Positions 26,433 through 39,906 are shown, counted from the stretch's first letter. The stretch: 64,000 nucleotides of DNA from Diploscapter coronatus (GCA_964036155.1 OZ038423.1:15639249-15703248), one strand, 5' to 3'. Notes: generated from the letters alone by a model not told the origin. Numbers and translations are program-made.

Positions 26433-29400
26433 CCCAATCAATAGATCAGTCAATCGGATAGGGGATTAGTTCGACAAACTGTCGATTCAACGTAAAAACG
26501 TCGAAAGATGAAATAGCTTGCCAAATGTCTCCTAAGTTCCTAGCTTAACGCTTCATTGGCTGATTAGAAAATGAACGAATGCCAGATAAAAATAAGCAAT
26601 GGAAATTCAATAAATCAATCGATGAATCAGTCATAAAAGAAGGAAAAATCAAATGAAGATAAATCTTTTTTTAAATATCAGATAAAAACCATAGAAATGC
26701 GAGAAAGAATAAAAGTTTCCATAAATCTCTTTCAAACTACAGCACGAAATAAATTTTTCAGGTAAGCTTTGTTTGACGAATTTTTTACTATCTACGACGA
26801 TATTGAAGTGCGTAATATTCGCGTCTATTTTTATCTCATTTTCAAACTCCTTCACAGATACTCTGCTGCAATGTCACGAATGGGCCTATCGTAATTGAAG
26901 TTTACAAGAATGAGCGTTGAATTTTCTCTCGACAATCTAGATGCAATTAGGCAATTGGGCATATTGGAACAAAGACAAATTGCACAGGCAGAGAAGCTAT
27001 AAGTGGATATTTCAGCAGAAGCATAGCGACTTTTTCCTGGCATTTCAAACGGTAAAAAATCGCCCGTCCCGAAAAAGGCGATGGGCACGTAGAAAAGCCG
27101 ATTAAAGTCAATAGCCAAAGAGATTTGGGCATGATCCGAGAAAAGAGACAAATGAATGGAAATTGAAAATTGAATTGGAGTGAAGGATATGAAGAGAAGA
27201 AAGAATAGACCAATGATCCAAATACGAAAAAGTGATGCAGCTATGAAAAGAATAGAGAAGATCAATAAATGAAGAATTTGAAATGAATCCAAAGTCTATG
27301 GATTAGCTGTGTCATCTCACATTCAAAGGATATCAAGTGTTTTCGATTAGGAGGTAATTAGGGAGGGGGTTGACGCCTATCGCTCCGCCCAAAGATATAG
27401 AGACAGGCGCATAACGACAAAACATGAATCCGATCCCGAAACGGGAAAAAACCCGAATGAAGTGATAGGGCGAGAGATCGAAGCATGGATGGAGAGAGCG
27501 GAGAAAGAGATGGGAGAAAGTGAGAGGAAGAGAGAGGTCAAATGAAGAAAAGGCTGCTGAAAAGAACGAAGAAAGGTAACACAGGTTGAAAATAGCATGA
27601 AGATGAGGGGAATTGAGGGAAGAGAATGAAAAAGTGAGAATTGGTCAGGAGAAGAAGAAAGATACCTGGACGAGGAAAGGGGAAAGGAAAAATACGGAAG
27701 AAGAACAAGGTAAAGTAGGAAGGGGAAGCAGGGAATGCGGAGGAAAGTCGAGTTACAAACCAATTGGTCATTTGCAAGCAGAGACAATAGTCAAGTGGGG
27801 AAACGGCCAAAGACAAGACAACCTACAACACTGTCTGGTGACAAATTACAGCCGAGTAGAAAGAAAGCGAGGACAGCAAAAAAATCCGGGGAAAGTTTTG
27901 GAAGAAGAAAAAGAAATGCACTGGTTTGCTATACAGTGTTTCATAATTTCTTGTCGAGCTTAGATGATAGAAGCTTGGATGATGATGAAACTTTCACGTA
28001 GTAGAGCTATAGTAGCAAATAATGTACTAATTTCTAATTAAAATTTTGCATACTATTTTCTCACGCTGTAAAACATATTTCTGGATATCCAAGGACGGAA
28101 ATTTTACGATTGAGCTTTTCGCCTTCAGATTCGAAATCAGGGGATTTGAAAACTCCTAGTAATGAAAAAAAGTCAAAAAGCAATATAACATTAGGTGAGT
28201 TCGCCTTGTAAAACTTGGCGAGAAGTTGTGAGACATCACAAGTCAGATTTTAGAATGATTTACATCATCATAAATCAAAGATATGATAGTGGTCAGACTG
28301 AAAGATTATGTACACAGCATGTTCCATGAATAAAGCCTGTTAGAAAAAGACACGGCTTTACGATACTTTTATGACGATAAGAGTAGGCTTCATGACATGT
28401 TCAAACTGATGAGGATAGTACGATAGGGAAGTGCGGAATTCCGATTCAAATTCAGAAACAAAGAATTCATGAGATTCTGGGTCTCGAAGTAATCATGAAA
28501 ATATATTTTTGAATAAAAATTACAAACGAACGTTCCCAACATGATATGCTAAAATCCCGAAGCTTTGAAAAGCATGTTTTACAATATCGTGTTTTGACGA
28601 TAATCTGATCAGGTTTCGTGGATAACTTGGAAAAATTCGCCTAATCGAATTTTGATGAATTACAAAAAATAGAACAACGAAGCAGAGAAAGGAAGAGATG
28701 TGGTCAGTTAGACGATACGCTCTGCAAGGCTGGTAGACGATGATAAAGCAAAGCGATGGAAGGCAGGGCAAGGAATTGAGAAGGGAAGGAGAAGCTGGAA
28801 GGAGGATGAAGAATGGAGACAATCAGGGGGAACAGTTGAAGGAGGAAGGGAAAGGATAAAGAGACCGACTGTCTGACAGACTGTCGTGGAGCGAGAAGTG
28901 AGAGGTGGACATAGACACGGCAGGCATGAATGCCCCAAGTGAATGATGACGAGGCACCAGAACTAATGAACTGATGAAATAAGGTAGGAACACGAATGTG
29001 ATACGGATAGGGGTGGAGACGTCACAGGTGAATCGGAAATAGATAAATAAGTCATTATCCGAAACGACGCAAGCAATACATACAGTCCGAACATCGACGT
29101 GATTTATTTGATAAAAAAAATTCCCGATAACTCGATCATATCATGAAATACATCACAGAGAATTGTAGATCTGGGGAGGGCTTGAGTCAGAATAGCTCTG
29201 CACCCTTATTCTCTATAATAGTATTTGCGTCACATTTTTCTGTATCTCTAGGCTGAGATTACCAGGAAAAGTCTTGCCCTTGATGGTGTCATAGCGTAAA
29301 TCTCACTTGTGCTATCTACCCTGGTATCTTTGAAAATCTGATTCAAATTCTCTCCAAATCTGGAGAATAGTTCCAGTGATAACAGATAGACAGCGGTAAA

Positions 29401-32400
29401 TAATGATAAGGAAAGGTGTAGGGTAAAGAAAGGTGACACCTTAGGGCAGACTCTATCAAAATTTTTGAGATGAAGGACAATGATTATTCAATGAATAGCT
29501 AGGAAATGAAGTGCAATCAAGGGAAAATATTTACGACGATTTAGTCAACTAACTGGAAATAACTTTCGAGCGAAGCATTTGGGTAAAAGTTCTGATAGGT
29601 TGTAGGTTGAGTGGCCAGAAACAGTGAGTTAACAAATTTTTCGAGATAGAACTCAGAACAAAGATGATGAAGGAATAGTATTGTGGCTACCCAACAATAG
29701 TTTTTCACATCCGGTAAAGTTGAAAGATAAAACGGGGTTGATTTGTAGATTGAGTGCTTTCCGTTTCCGACCAACTTTAAACAACTTTCATTTTTCATAT
29801 GCATTTATATTTTATCGGTCTATCTAATATATTCCTTCCGAGATTTCTTCCTTTCTCGTCCTCTCCCAACCAGTTATATCCCCTGCCTGTTCTCATCCTG
29901 TCTTCTTCTGTCTATTTTGCTCTCGACTTCAAATGCTACGCTCTCATTATTTCATAGAAAAATCACGTGTAATATGCAATGCGTACTTCAGGAAAACGCA
30001 CGCGATTTACTGTGATTTTTGTGATCGATTGAAGTGGAAATTAATGATGCAAATGCTGAATACAGCAATGTGAAAGGATGCAGAATAATCTATGGAAGAT
30101 TTAAGATTCGAATAAAATTCGGCCGGGAGGAAAGTGACAGAATGACCGAAACAACACAACTGCATATTACTGTCTGTGCAACTCTATGCAATTTTGTGGC
30201 TCATCAAATCCATGAATTCTCCACAGAAAGGAAAGCCAAATGGGGATCGAAAGAAACTCCGTCCAATTTGCAAGGATTATATGAATGAACCTACACAAAA
30301 CAAGGAGAAAATATTATGACTTGAATAATCGGTCAGAGGAATTCCGACGGCAAAAAAGTCAGAAGAGGTGAAATGGAGGGGAATAATATAAATGAAAGAA
30401 ATAAAGAGGCTAACGATTTGTGGATTGTGAAGGAAGGGTTTGAATGGGTTATAGACGAAGAATATGAATATCGGGACAGGAGGGATTGAGATCTAACGAG
30501 CAGGTGACAGGTCAACACTGGATGATTGGATTCAATAACAGGTAAATCAATTGAAGACTCTTGAGTGGGAAAATTTTACCTCATGACAATCAGTGATAAG
30601 ACAAATCGGAATTTTAAAAATCAATATTTAAATATCTAAAATCTCCGAGGTCAAAATAAAATTAAGATTCTTCTTCGTCACTGATGATAGCCAAGAAAAT
30701 TCATTAAATAAATGCAAGAAGCAAGAAAAATATTGCATCAAATCATATAGCTAAGGCTGGAAAACTTGATCTTCATCAACTTTCTTGAAAATATTGAATG
30801 AAAAAGCTCATTATATGAATCGATATCGAATAAAGTATTGCCTTATTTGATACGCTTTCTGACATTGACCTTCTCCTTTCACTGCATTTTTGGATCTTCA
30901 AATGTAGAAACTAAGTCTTCTGTCAGAGTCAATAATGGGAAATAAAAATTGATGTAATGCATAGATACTCTGAATGAATGAAGAGTTTGAATAAACATAG
31001 AAAGAAAGTGAGCGCAACACAATGCGACATGGAAATGAAATCGGAAAGATAAAAAGAGACAATGTTCGAATCACTGCAAATGGCGGCGTTCGACATTAAC
31101 ACGGGCAATTTAGCTGTTAGGAGAAACTTGAGAAATAGCAGGGAAGATGGAGAGACCGTAAGAATTGCGCAGGCATTTGAACACGAAAGAAAATTATTTT
31201 GATAGCCGAAAAGTCGAAAAGTCGGAAAGACGAAGAGAGAGAATGGGTAAAAGTGGATGGAAGAGTGGAGAAGATAAAGGCAGATAAAGATAAAGGATTA
31301 GAGATATCTCCTTGTGGTAGGGGATGTGGCCGTTCTCGAACGGAAGAGAAACTGTTGGGAAAAGGGGCTGAAGCATGTCATCTCTCTCTGCCTGTCTTTC
31401 TGCCTTTCATTATTCCTCTCCCTTCTCCTTCTATGTCAATTGAAGTGTGCACCTGCATTATGTATTTCCATTTTCATTTCTCTAGTCTGTCTGTTTCTCT
31501 GCGTCCAGCTGTGTTCTCGAGAAATGCGCATCCAACTTTGTGGTTAAAGATGGATTGCTACAAAGAGGAAAGAGGATATGAAATACGGAATGCCAATGAA
31601 TCACGGGAAACAAATATGCAAAACACAAAGAATATGACAAGATCAGAAACACTCAAAGAACTGACCAAATCACAGAGAAATTACCATTCTAAGAAAAATC
31701 AGATACATATTTTCGAAGAATCGAACAAATCGAAGGTTTGATGAGGTAAAAAATCTCGAATTCAGTCGAAAGTCACATTATCAAAGATATAAAGCTGTAT
31801 ACTGTAGGTGTAAATCAGCGGAATGTTTGAAATTGTCGAGAGAGTATTCGATCTCTTGATCTATCCGAACTAGAAATGGAATCACATAAAACATAGCTGA
31901 TCCTCGAATATCCGAACATCTACTGTTAGAAAGACAAGAACGGGGAACGAGACATGCAAATGAGCCAACGAATCGGAAAGTTTTCAAAGAAGCCAGTGAA
32001 TCAGTGTCTGAACGGATACGCAATTCACTATGCAATTCTGATCTGATGAAGATGAAAAATTGTATCTGCATTGAAGCCATGAAATTGCTAAACATAGAAA
32101 CGAGATCCGAAAGTAAAATCTAATAGCCAAGAAAGGAAAACTGATGACAGGATTAAAGGATAGATCTACTATCTATCCGACTATCCGCAGGAAGGAAAAG
32201 GTCTGCCTGTCGAGATGTCTGGAGTCTCCGCAAACCCCCGTATTCCTCATCCTCCTACAAACATATCCCTTTCATCCCTTATTTCACTTTCAGCATTCAC
32301 AACATTCATCAACTTTTCTCTTTCAGTTTTTCCTCCTTTGACAGTATGCAAAAAGCATGCAAGAAAGAATGCGAGAATGAGATTATTAGAAGCCAAGGGA

Positions 32401-33224
32401 AAGGAAGCGAAAGGGAAAAGAATCACACATATTTGGGTCAAAAGCTGTTGGCTTCTGTTAAAGGGGGGAGGAAAGGCACAACGCGAATTAAGAAAACAAA
32501 GAAAGAGATGCACAAGCAGGGGAAAAGAAGAACTATGCGGGAAAGTTGGAAATTAAATGATCCGAATGAAGATGCATTGGCATATACGGTATTGGCGGAC
32601 ATTTTACGGTCACCTAGACAAGAATGCAATTTTAGCTGTCTTTTGGAGTAACAGAAACCGTTGACAGAAAATGATAGAAGAAAAAAGATACGAAAGTGCA
32701 AAATTTGAACTTTGAATACAAGTCTGAGAGAATCGATGAATGAGCGCAACGATGTTAGTCTCACCTCTCATTACTCGGCCAGATAGATCATGACAACACC
32801 AACTCATAGCCATTCGCATGAGGCTAATAAAAGAAAAATAATAAATCGATAATTGTCAATGAATTTGAAATTGCTAAGAATCCAAATCTTTGTTCGAGTT
32901 TTCTGCGCATCGAATACTCGATACTTCTTAATTTTGCTTAAAAAGTAGTTAGGACAATACGGTCTTTATGAAAAGCAGCTATCTTCAAATAGATGAATTT
33001 TAATATTTTTCAATCATAACTAGTTACACATAGTTTTGACAACTTTGAAACCTAACTTTATTATGAAGATCATCATGAAAAGGGCATTTTTAAAAGTAAT
33101 AAATTTGGAAATCACAATTATCTTTCATCACATTTGATCAATGCACCAGAATTATTAAAGATGCGGAATAATGAAATCTAAAAGATTGACCCGTAATTTT
33201 GAGAAAAAAAAAGAAATTAGGCAG
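26433..33224. other. Intergenic region between tbck and qua-1
   Basis: 6.8 kb separates two genes of the same orientation, probably including the qua-1 promoter. The + strand is strikingly purine-rich over much of 27350-28000, 28680-29000 and 31190-31300, which creates spurious Lys/Glu-rich (+) and Ser/Phe/Leu-rich (-) open frames. I recognise no exon, RNA gene or clear repeat. Confidence 0.65.
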
Positions 33225-36200
33225 CTAGGCAGGAACGTGGACGATGTTGGCTCGATTGCGGACCGACTCAAAACCGCCATCCAATACACAGACGCCGTTT
33301 GTGCCAGTACGAATCAGGAACGCTGTGAACTGAATCGAAATGATTTGATTTTATGACAAATCTTGCTTAATTTTATGTATTCAGCTGTGACTCAATTTTT
33401 ATGAAAATTCGTGAAAGAATATGTTTTTGTAAAAAATTTAACTAAAATGGACCATGTAAAGTGGAGTCAGTTTGGGGAAGGATACTTGGAACCTTCTAGG
33501 AATGTGTTTTCACTAACTACTATGTCCTTACAAATTCTCAGTTTTCAACAAAAAAATATCGTTATCCGAACTAGCCTGATTTTACTTTTCAAGAAACAAC
33601 TAAACTCTTTAATTTTCACCTTTCTTGCAGGTTCCTCCTCCCTGCCAGCCACAATGCAGATCGGGTCTCCATTTCTCTGTGCCGTCTGCAGAGGCACTTT
33701 TATGTTGGTCAGGGAATCGTCATCGATGTTCGGGTAATTGAGGGCGTTCAGCAGACAGCAACGGGAGTATCTTCAATGGAATCATTGAAAATGTCGCATT
33801 TTAGACAGACTTACTCGAAATTTGATCGAATATCGATGATGAGAACAGTCTCCCTGGAGATTCTCCATTCCAATTCCTCGGGGCTCAATCGGGGACATTG
33901 CCAGGTTTTGAGTGCCAGATAGTGACGAGACTTTATTGAAACGGGCAGGGAATGAGGTAAACATGTTGGAGGATCTGAAATATTTTGCTTAAACTCTAGA
34001 CGCCACTCATCATGAAAAACGAATAAATTGGCAATTTAAGTTTTCTTAATCAAAATGTTTTATTCTTCAAACGATCATTTTGAAAGATGTCATTTTTCAA
34101 AATCCTCTTACCATCACTCGGTCCTTTATGCTCTCTGAATGAACAGCTGGGTGGCACTTTGGAGTAGAAATGAAGAGAATCCGCCACGACTCGACTCAGT
34201 GACAGATCTGGAAAGGAAAGGAAATGAAATGAATTGAAGAATGAAATTGAATGAATGATGCCTGGAAGATCGGAGAAGAGCAGGATTGCATCGTTGAATG
34301 TGGCTGTAATGAGGCTGGGACGGAGTTGGCGCATTATTGCCAGTCCTGAAACTCAAATCACTTTAGCAGAAAAGAATGATAGTATTGGTTGTTGACAATG
34401 TTGGAATCAAGTTTTAGGTGTCAATTTGACACGTAAATAAATTATTAACTACGAAAAATACTCACCGACGAAAATGGGAAACGACGAATCGTGAAGCAGA
34501 AGCACGTCCCATAGATGGAAGAGTTTGTGCAGAGGCAAAACGTGGGCGAAGCAGGTAAGGAACCAGGGGATAGCGTAGAGCTCGGGGATGAAATCCATCT
34601 CTGATAGATGGGTCAAGAGTTCCGCATCCACATAGGCGAGCAGGTGGGCAAAGACGGTTAGGTATTCTGAAGAAAGAACCATAGGAACTTTATCTTACAT
34701 ACAAAAGGAGGTCATTTGAAAATCAACAACTTTTCTTCTGCCTCAACTTCATTTCAATATCAAGCTAGGAAGTTAGGTAAACTTCCAACAACTAGAAAAT
34801 TACCATGAATTATAGCTGAGTTGTCCTTGAGGAAGAAATTGTGCAGATACTTCTTGATAAAAGCAGTCATGCACGCGTGACCCAGTGCTGAATATTTAAC
34901 ATATCATTTTTCAGAAATGATAAAATTGCCTAGATTTTCGAAGTTCAGAATCATGAACGGAGCAGCGAGACTGTCGCATCCCTGCCAATAGACATACTGA
35001 GGATGAGTGAGGAGCCAGGCTTTGACGAGTCGCTTCAAACGATCATGAGCTGAGGGGGAACACATTAGATCGTCGTACTGAAAAATGATTTTTAGCGGAA
35101 GTTGAAAAGCATCTAATGTAAGAAATATTATCTTGGAGAAAACTTATAGAAAGAATCCAAAATACCATCTTACCTGGTGACATCTAGGAATGTCCAGAGC
35201 GAGTTGCCTGTCAGCGACATGCTCCGATTCTGTGTCCAATTTGTCGTAATCCAGAGTGTCACTTGGACGAATTTTGAGCAGAGATGGCCAAACTGGAAGA
35301 AAAGATTTTCAATACGGGAAGAAAAGGTAACTTTTACCTCTTGATCTGAGCATTGGAGGAATATCGAATTGGACAGTCCTGTGCAGTTCTACCTGCTTGA
35401 AAGGGCCAGCATTCAGCAACTTCTTCACGAAGATCATTCGAAATGCCTAAAATTGAATAGAAAACTTGAAGAGTACATTTATTCTTTCTACCTGATATGA
35501 GACATTCTTCTCCTTGACAATGGAAGATTGTATCGTTTCATTGCTTTCTCTCACATCGGGGCCGTCCAATTCGATCGAAGGCAGAAGCAAGGAGGCATCG
35601 ATACTTTCGAATTTCTGCAATTTCAAAAACTAGTGCAAAATTTAATAAAAATCGTAGAATATAAAAATGTCGATAGTAGAATAGGAAACTGAATTTTAAG
35701 AACATCTGGCATTTTTTAAAATTATCAAACGAAAATGTCGTACTTTGACGAGATTCGAGTCAGGCAATGTGAAAACAGCACGACTCGTGTAGAAATGTCG
35801 GCCTTTTTCGTTTCCAAACAACCGCAATTCTTCTACGATCACACTGAAAAAGTTAATAAATACTTAAACATTCGATTAAAACTGTTACTTGGGTAATGTC
35901 ATGACAGGAGGCGACAGTCGAATGACGTCGTTCTTCAACAAAATCGTCTCGACATTGGCACCACACAATTTCCATAGAAAGAATAGCTCGCGAAGAGTGA
36001 ACAGACTCATTTTGAAGGAGACACTGTTTGGTTCATCTGAATAGTTTCGTTCTTTTTCACTTAAGGCCATCTTTCAATTTTTGTTTCAAAGTGAAGAATA
36101 CAGGGTGCGTTAAAAGTTCTGCCGCCTTCCATTTTTAGAAAATTCGTATGGTCAAAATTACTAGCGTAAATGTCTTAAATATTGTTTTCCCTACTAGATT

Positions 36201-39200
36201 AATGCAATGGCTACACGAAAAAATACTTTTATCACAGAAAATCTAAAATTTCATTAAATCTTAAGCCATTAAGACAAATTGTCGAGAAAATCGAATTCAA
36301 TATGAAGAATCGCTTATTCTTCATCAGAATTATTGAAGACGACTAAATTGATAATCTACCTATTAGTCAATATAATTAGCCAAAAATTACACTAAAATAT
36401 TCGGTAAAAATTGACTACCATTTTTCGTGGGAATTTCGCAATTAAAGTTATAACTTGTTATAATCCAAAATTCGCATAAAGGTGAATTTAGTGGTAAATA
36501 TATAAATATGTGGTACCTAACTACATGAAATTCATATATGAATATTATCCATATGCCTTAAGGAATACAAAAATTAAGTTTCTAAAATTGTGATAAACCG
36601 CCGTTAAATGTGTTCGAAGAAAGGTGTCAGGACTTGTCACGCACCCTGTAGTAGTGCATTTTGAAGATCTATAAAAACCAGGAGTAAATTTGACACCTTC
36701 GTCCATCGTTGTGTTATTTCCATTGATGGATTTATTGAGCCAGAGCCAAGTGCGAGGCATCGCTCGACAGTTCAGCTGCTGCTCATTGTCCTCGCTGTCT
36801 ACTCCTTCATTCATCTCCCTCTCTCCCTGCCGCAGAACGTCCAAGATCTCTTTCATCTGTGGTCGATCTGACGGATTAAGGAGAAGACAGGATTCGATTA
36901 GCTGAAATTCGCAAATCAATCAAAAATAAAACTTTCGCTTCGATTTATTTTTTTTCTCTTAAAAATTTCAGAAGAAAAACTATCCAACCTGATTGAAATC
37001 GTCATTCGCGCTGAAATTCTCCGTGGCTCCCTTTGTCCGAATCGCGTCCACCAGGTGCGAAAAGAGCGATTTGCTCGAGAAATTCTTTGCTGCAAATGAA
37101 AATAAATCTTCCACTGACTTTTATATTACCTTTCAAAACGCATCCCTGCAAAACGCTGACATATTGGGTGAATGGCCAGAGTTCTTCAATTAGGACATTC
37201 TGAAAAATATCATTTACTGAAAAAAAAAGTTTAAAAGATGAATATTGCCATGGATGTTTCAAGCAGAAGCAGTCCCAAGGACCAAGTGTCAACAGAGGAG
37301 GTGAATGGAGAGCCCATGTTTCTAGACGCAAGTCGCTCGGGAGACATCGCGAATCCACAGCACACTGCGCCTTCTGCATCCGAACCACATTCCGTTATGT
37401 GACTGAAATAAATCCTTTTCATTTCTTCCAAAGAATCTTTCAAAATTGCCTCATCTTGTATCCATAATTGTGAAATTTAAAGAAAAGTTTAACGTAAATC
37501 TAAAAAAATAATAACTAAATTTCTTCACCTAAATCCATATTGCGATAACTTGAAGTTGAACGAATTCTCCAGTTTCTTCCTTGGAATGCAATAGATGGAA
37601 GAAGAAGAGAGAAGACCATGAACGATTCCTTTGGAGTGGAGATAGGCAAGAGCTGAGGCTGATTGAGTCGCTAGACGGTGACGATTTTCAGAGGAAAAAC
37701 TGAAAAATACAAATAAATAATGTCTTGAAGTTAATTAGTTTACCTCGAATCTTTGTTGTTGATGGTTTTCTGAATCTCGCTTGCGACTGTCGTTGGATAG
37801 ATTTCGGATATCACAGCTACTGTATTTGGAGCTGAAGAAGAAAAATAGGTTAAATAAAATGCTTGATGCATGTTGTTTTACAAATTTTCGAAGCCGAAAG
37901 AAAATTTATCAAATTTGATTCTAAGATCACGCTTCCATCCTCTTTTCAAGAAACTGACTACGCGAATAATGCAGGATGCACTTTTCGCTCTGGCTTTACT
38001 CTTGCTTTCGTTACTTCAAGCAAAATTGAACAAATGTGAAGTCGAGTATCAAATTTCATAGGACAGCATAGCGTGAAACACAAATCTCAGAGCCTTTGTC
38101 ATATCTATGAATGCTCACTTCCATCAGCTTGAATTCATATCGAGATTTCAGAAATACATCTGGCCTCGAGAGAGCATTTTGTTTTATTGGACAGATAATG
38201 TTTGTTTCCACTCGCCTCTGCATAATTACATGCAGCCCTATTCAATGTCTCTCCTCTTTCTCTTCTCTTTGAATATTCACGCTTCATCTACCAGGATTGA
38301 GACAGATTGCTCTTCCTGCTTCATCATACTTCGAGTCTTTCAGAAAGAGTTGCATACTTGTTCCAATTTAGGTATTCGAGTACCTTTCATTCAACTTCCA
38401 TACTAAATGTGATGAAGAATAGCAACGAATGAGTTGCGAACGAGGCTCGCAGGTAAGCAGTTCAATTGGGGAATGATGAAATGAGTTGCATTAAGGAATG
38501 TGCTATGATTCGCGAGCAACAAGTCCTGCGACTGGGCTGGCTTCTCCTCTTCGCGTGGCTGCTGATGATAGTCTCTGATATCGCAGAGGTTACTTCACTG
38601 CCGCGCGCACTGTCGCACGGTGATGAAATAATCGCTGCACAACCTTTTGCATAATCTCTGCAATTTTTCTTCTAGGTCTACATGACGAGGGAGATTTGGT
38701 GCGGTCACACATCGCTCAGGCCAGCTCCTTCGATCGAGAAGTTGGACGGGAAGACCAGGAACAGGATGAACAAAACGAGCAGAATCACTGACAATAACGA
38801 GTTCGTCATCTAACCGATTCATTCTTCGTTTATCATATCGCTCTGCTCAATTCGATCGCCGATTTGCATCAACTTCATCATTCAAACATTCTCTATTCGC
38901 TCCGACCACTTCCCTTTGTCTGCTGCTTTCCATTTATTTATCTCGCATTTGAAACATTTTTCGCCACAAGATTTCCGTTAATATTCTGATTTTTTCACCA
39001 AAGCAAGATTGACTATCGACTAAATGAAAAATCAAATAAAATCATGCAGTCTCCTCAAAATAAGCCATTTTTCAAATGTAAAAAATAGAACTTAAAAAGT
39101 TATTTTTCAATTCTTTTTTACTTATATCGTCAAAAGGAGTCTTTAACTTCATTTACTTTAAGATTTTTGTTGATTTCCTTCCGAGATTGAACTTCGTGAA

Positions 39201-39906
39201 GTTGACAAACTTCAAATGAAACTAAAAGTTTCTTATCCTAGGATTTTCGTGATTTTTACAATTTTTCCCGATGATAGCCTATTTAATAATTTCATGAAAA
39301 AATTTCGCGGTCTCTTTAAAAAAGTCGATTTTTCATTAATGCTTTGCATTTGACGCGCAACTATGGACTTCCAGAAAAATCATATTATCGCGTGAAAGAG
39401 CATCGTCGAATTGTATAGCTGGTACCGCTCAATTATGAAAAATGATAATTGACCAGTTATCTTCGAAAATTAAGGATGGACTAAAAAGAGTACATTTGGG
39501 CTTCGTAAAAGGGGTTTGGCTTGGCGGTCACTACCTCACTGCCTTTAGTCATTTTTGAAAAGAGGAGGCGCAAATGTAAAATACAAATTTTTTAAATTCC
39601 GAAATTTGTATAAAAATAGAAGAATACCGAGTTGGCAACGAAACAGATCGATGTATTCGCCGAGATTTGGATGCGACAGATTTGTGAGGAGTTGGAATCT
39701 GCAACAGGTCTAGCATTATTTCTGCAAACATAATGAATGTAGACTAGCCTTCCAAGCATCCTGACACTGGCTTGTGCAATCGGCAACCCATTCGCGCAGG
39801 TCTTGTGACCGTCATCCTCGATTCCTCTGATCACAGAAACGCCGAATCGACCTCCAGTCATTTCTGCTTCAATCCGCTTTCCAAATTCTGGATCCGGAGG
39901 CTTCAT
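33225..39906 (-). CDS. tbck-1: TBC domain-containing protein kinase-like (TBCK) orthologue
   Basis: Probable Rab GTPase-activating protein. Exons in reading order: 39749-39906, 39628-39698, 37744-37831, 37529-37699, 37249-37402, 37130-37199, 36989-37089, 36697-36901, 35889-36036, 35744-35843, 35492-35614, 35338-35446, 35174-35292, 34930-35077, 34804-34887, 34466-34666, 34262-34345, 34112-34207, 33815-33974, 33620-33770, 33225-33329 (stop TAG); about 881 residues against 893 in human. Residues 40-300 are a kinase fold with HGL in place of HRD (GIVHGLL) and no DFG, so a pseudokinase. A TBC domain (about 480-715) keeps both catalytic fingers, Arg536 (IPRCHQ) and Gln571 (YWQG). A rhodanese-like domain follows ([16 protein letters not shown]) with no Cys in the active loop, as in human. 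Introns after 39749, 37249 and 34930 start with GC, and the one after 34262 may too. The exon 36697/36036 join is the least certain. Confidence 0.95.
36101..36648. mobile_element. Tc1/mariner-type non-autonomous element with TA target duplication
   Basis: A 548-base segment with terminal inverted repeats of about 26 bases. Both ends begin CAGGGTGCGT and share AAGT(T/C)CTG further in. It is flanked on each side by TA (36099-36100 and 36649-36650), the Tc1/mariner target duplication. The interior is AT-rich with no transposase frame, so it is a deletion derivative or MITE. It lies inside the tbck intron 36037-36696; without it that intron would be about 110 bases. Short intron length and imperfect ends suggest an insertion of moderate age. 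Confidence 0.8.
38481..38813 (+). CDS. Small secreted protein gene nested in a tbck intron
   Basis: Two exons, 38481-38588 (start ATG at 38481, or at 38505 in the same frame) and 38676-38813 (stop TAA), give 73-81 residues. The first exon codes a strong hydrophobic signal ([18 protein letters not shown]). The second codes a basic 45-residue tail beginning [11 protein letters not shown] and ending NNEFVI, with one Cys. The intron has donor GAG|GTTACT and acceptor TTTCTTCTAG. Third codon positions in exon 2 are mostly C or G in this frame, like the highly biased inf-1 gene, which supports the choice of frame. A different donor (CACG|GTGATG, 38630) would shift exon 2 into an Asp/Glu/Gln-rich frame ending in NEQNH. 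I do not recognise the family; it could be a neuropeptide-like precursor. It is antisense to tbck, in the intron 37832-39627. Confidence 0.5.

Noticed and set aside
36641..36901. Longer tbck exon ending inside the transposon at TGC|GTGACA
   Set aside because: The donor GAAG|GTGTCA at 36697 keeps phase with the good acceptor TATTCAG at 36037 and leaves the element wholly intronic.
37969..38061. 30-codon + strand frame with a signal-like start ([13 protein letters not shown])
   Set aside because: Very short, ends in TAG soon after the hydrophobic run, no good donor or second exon; likely chance within the tbck intron.
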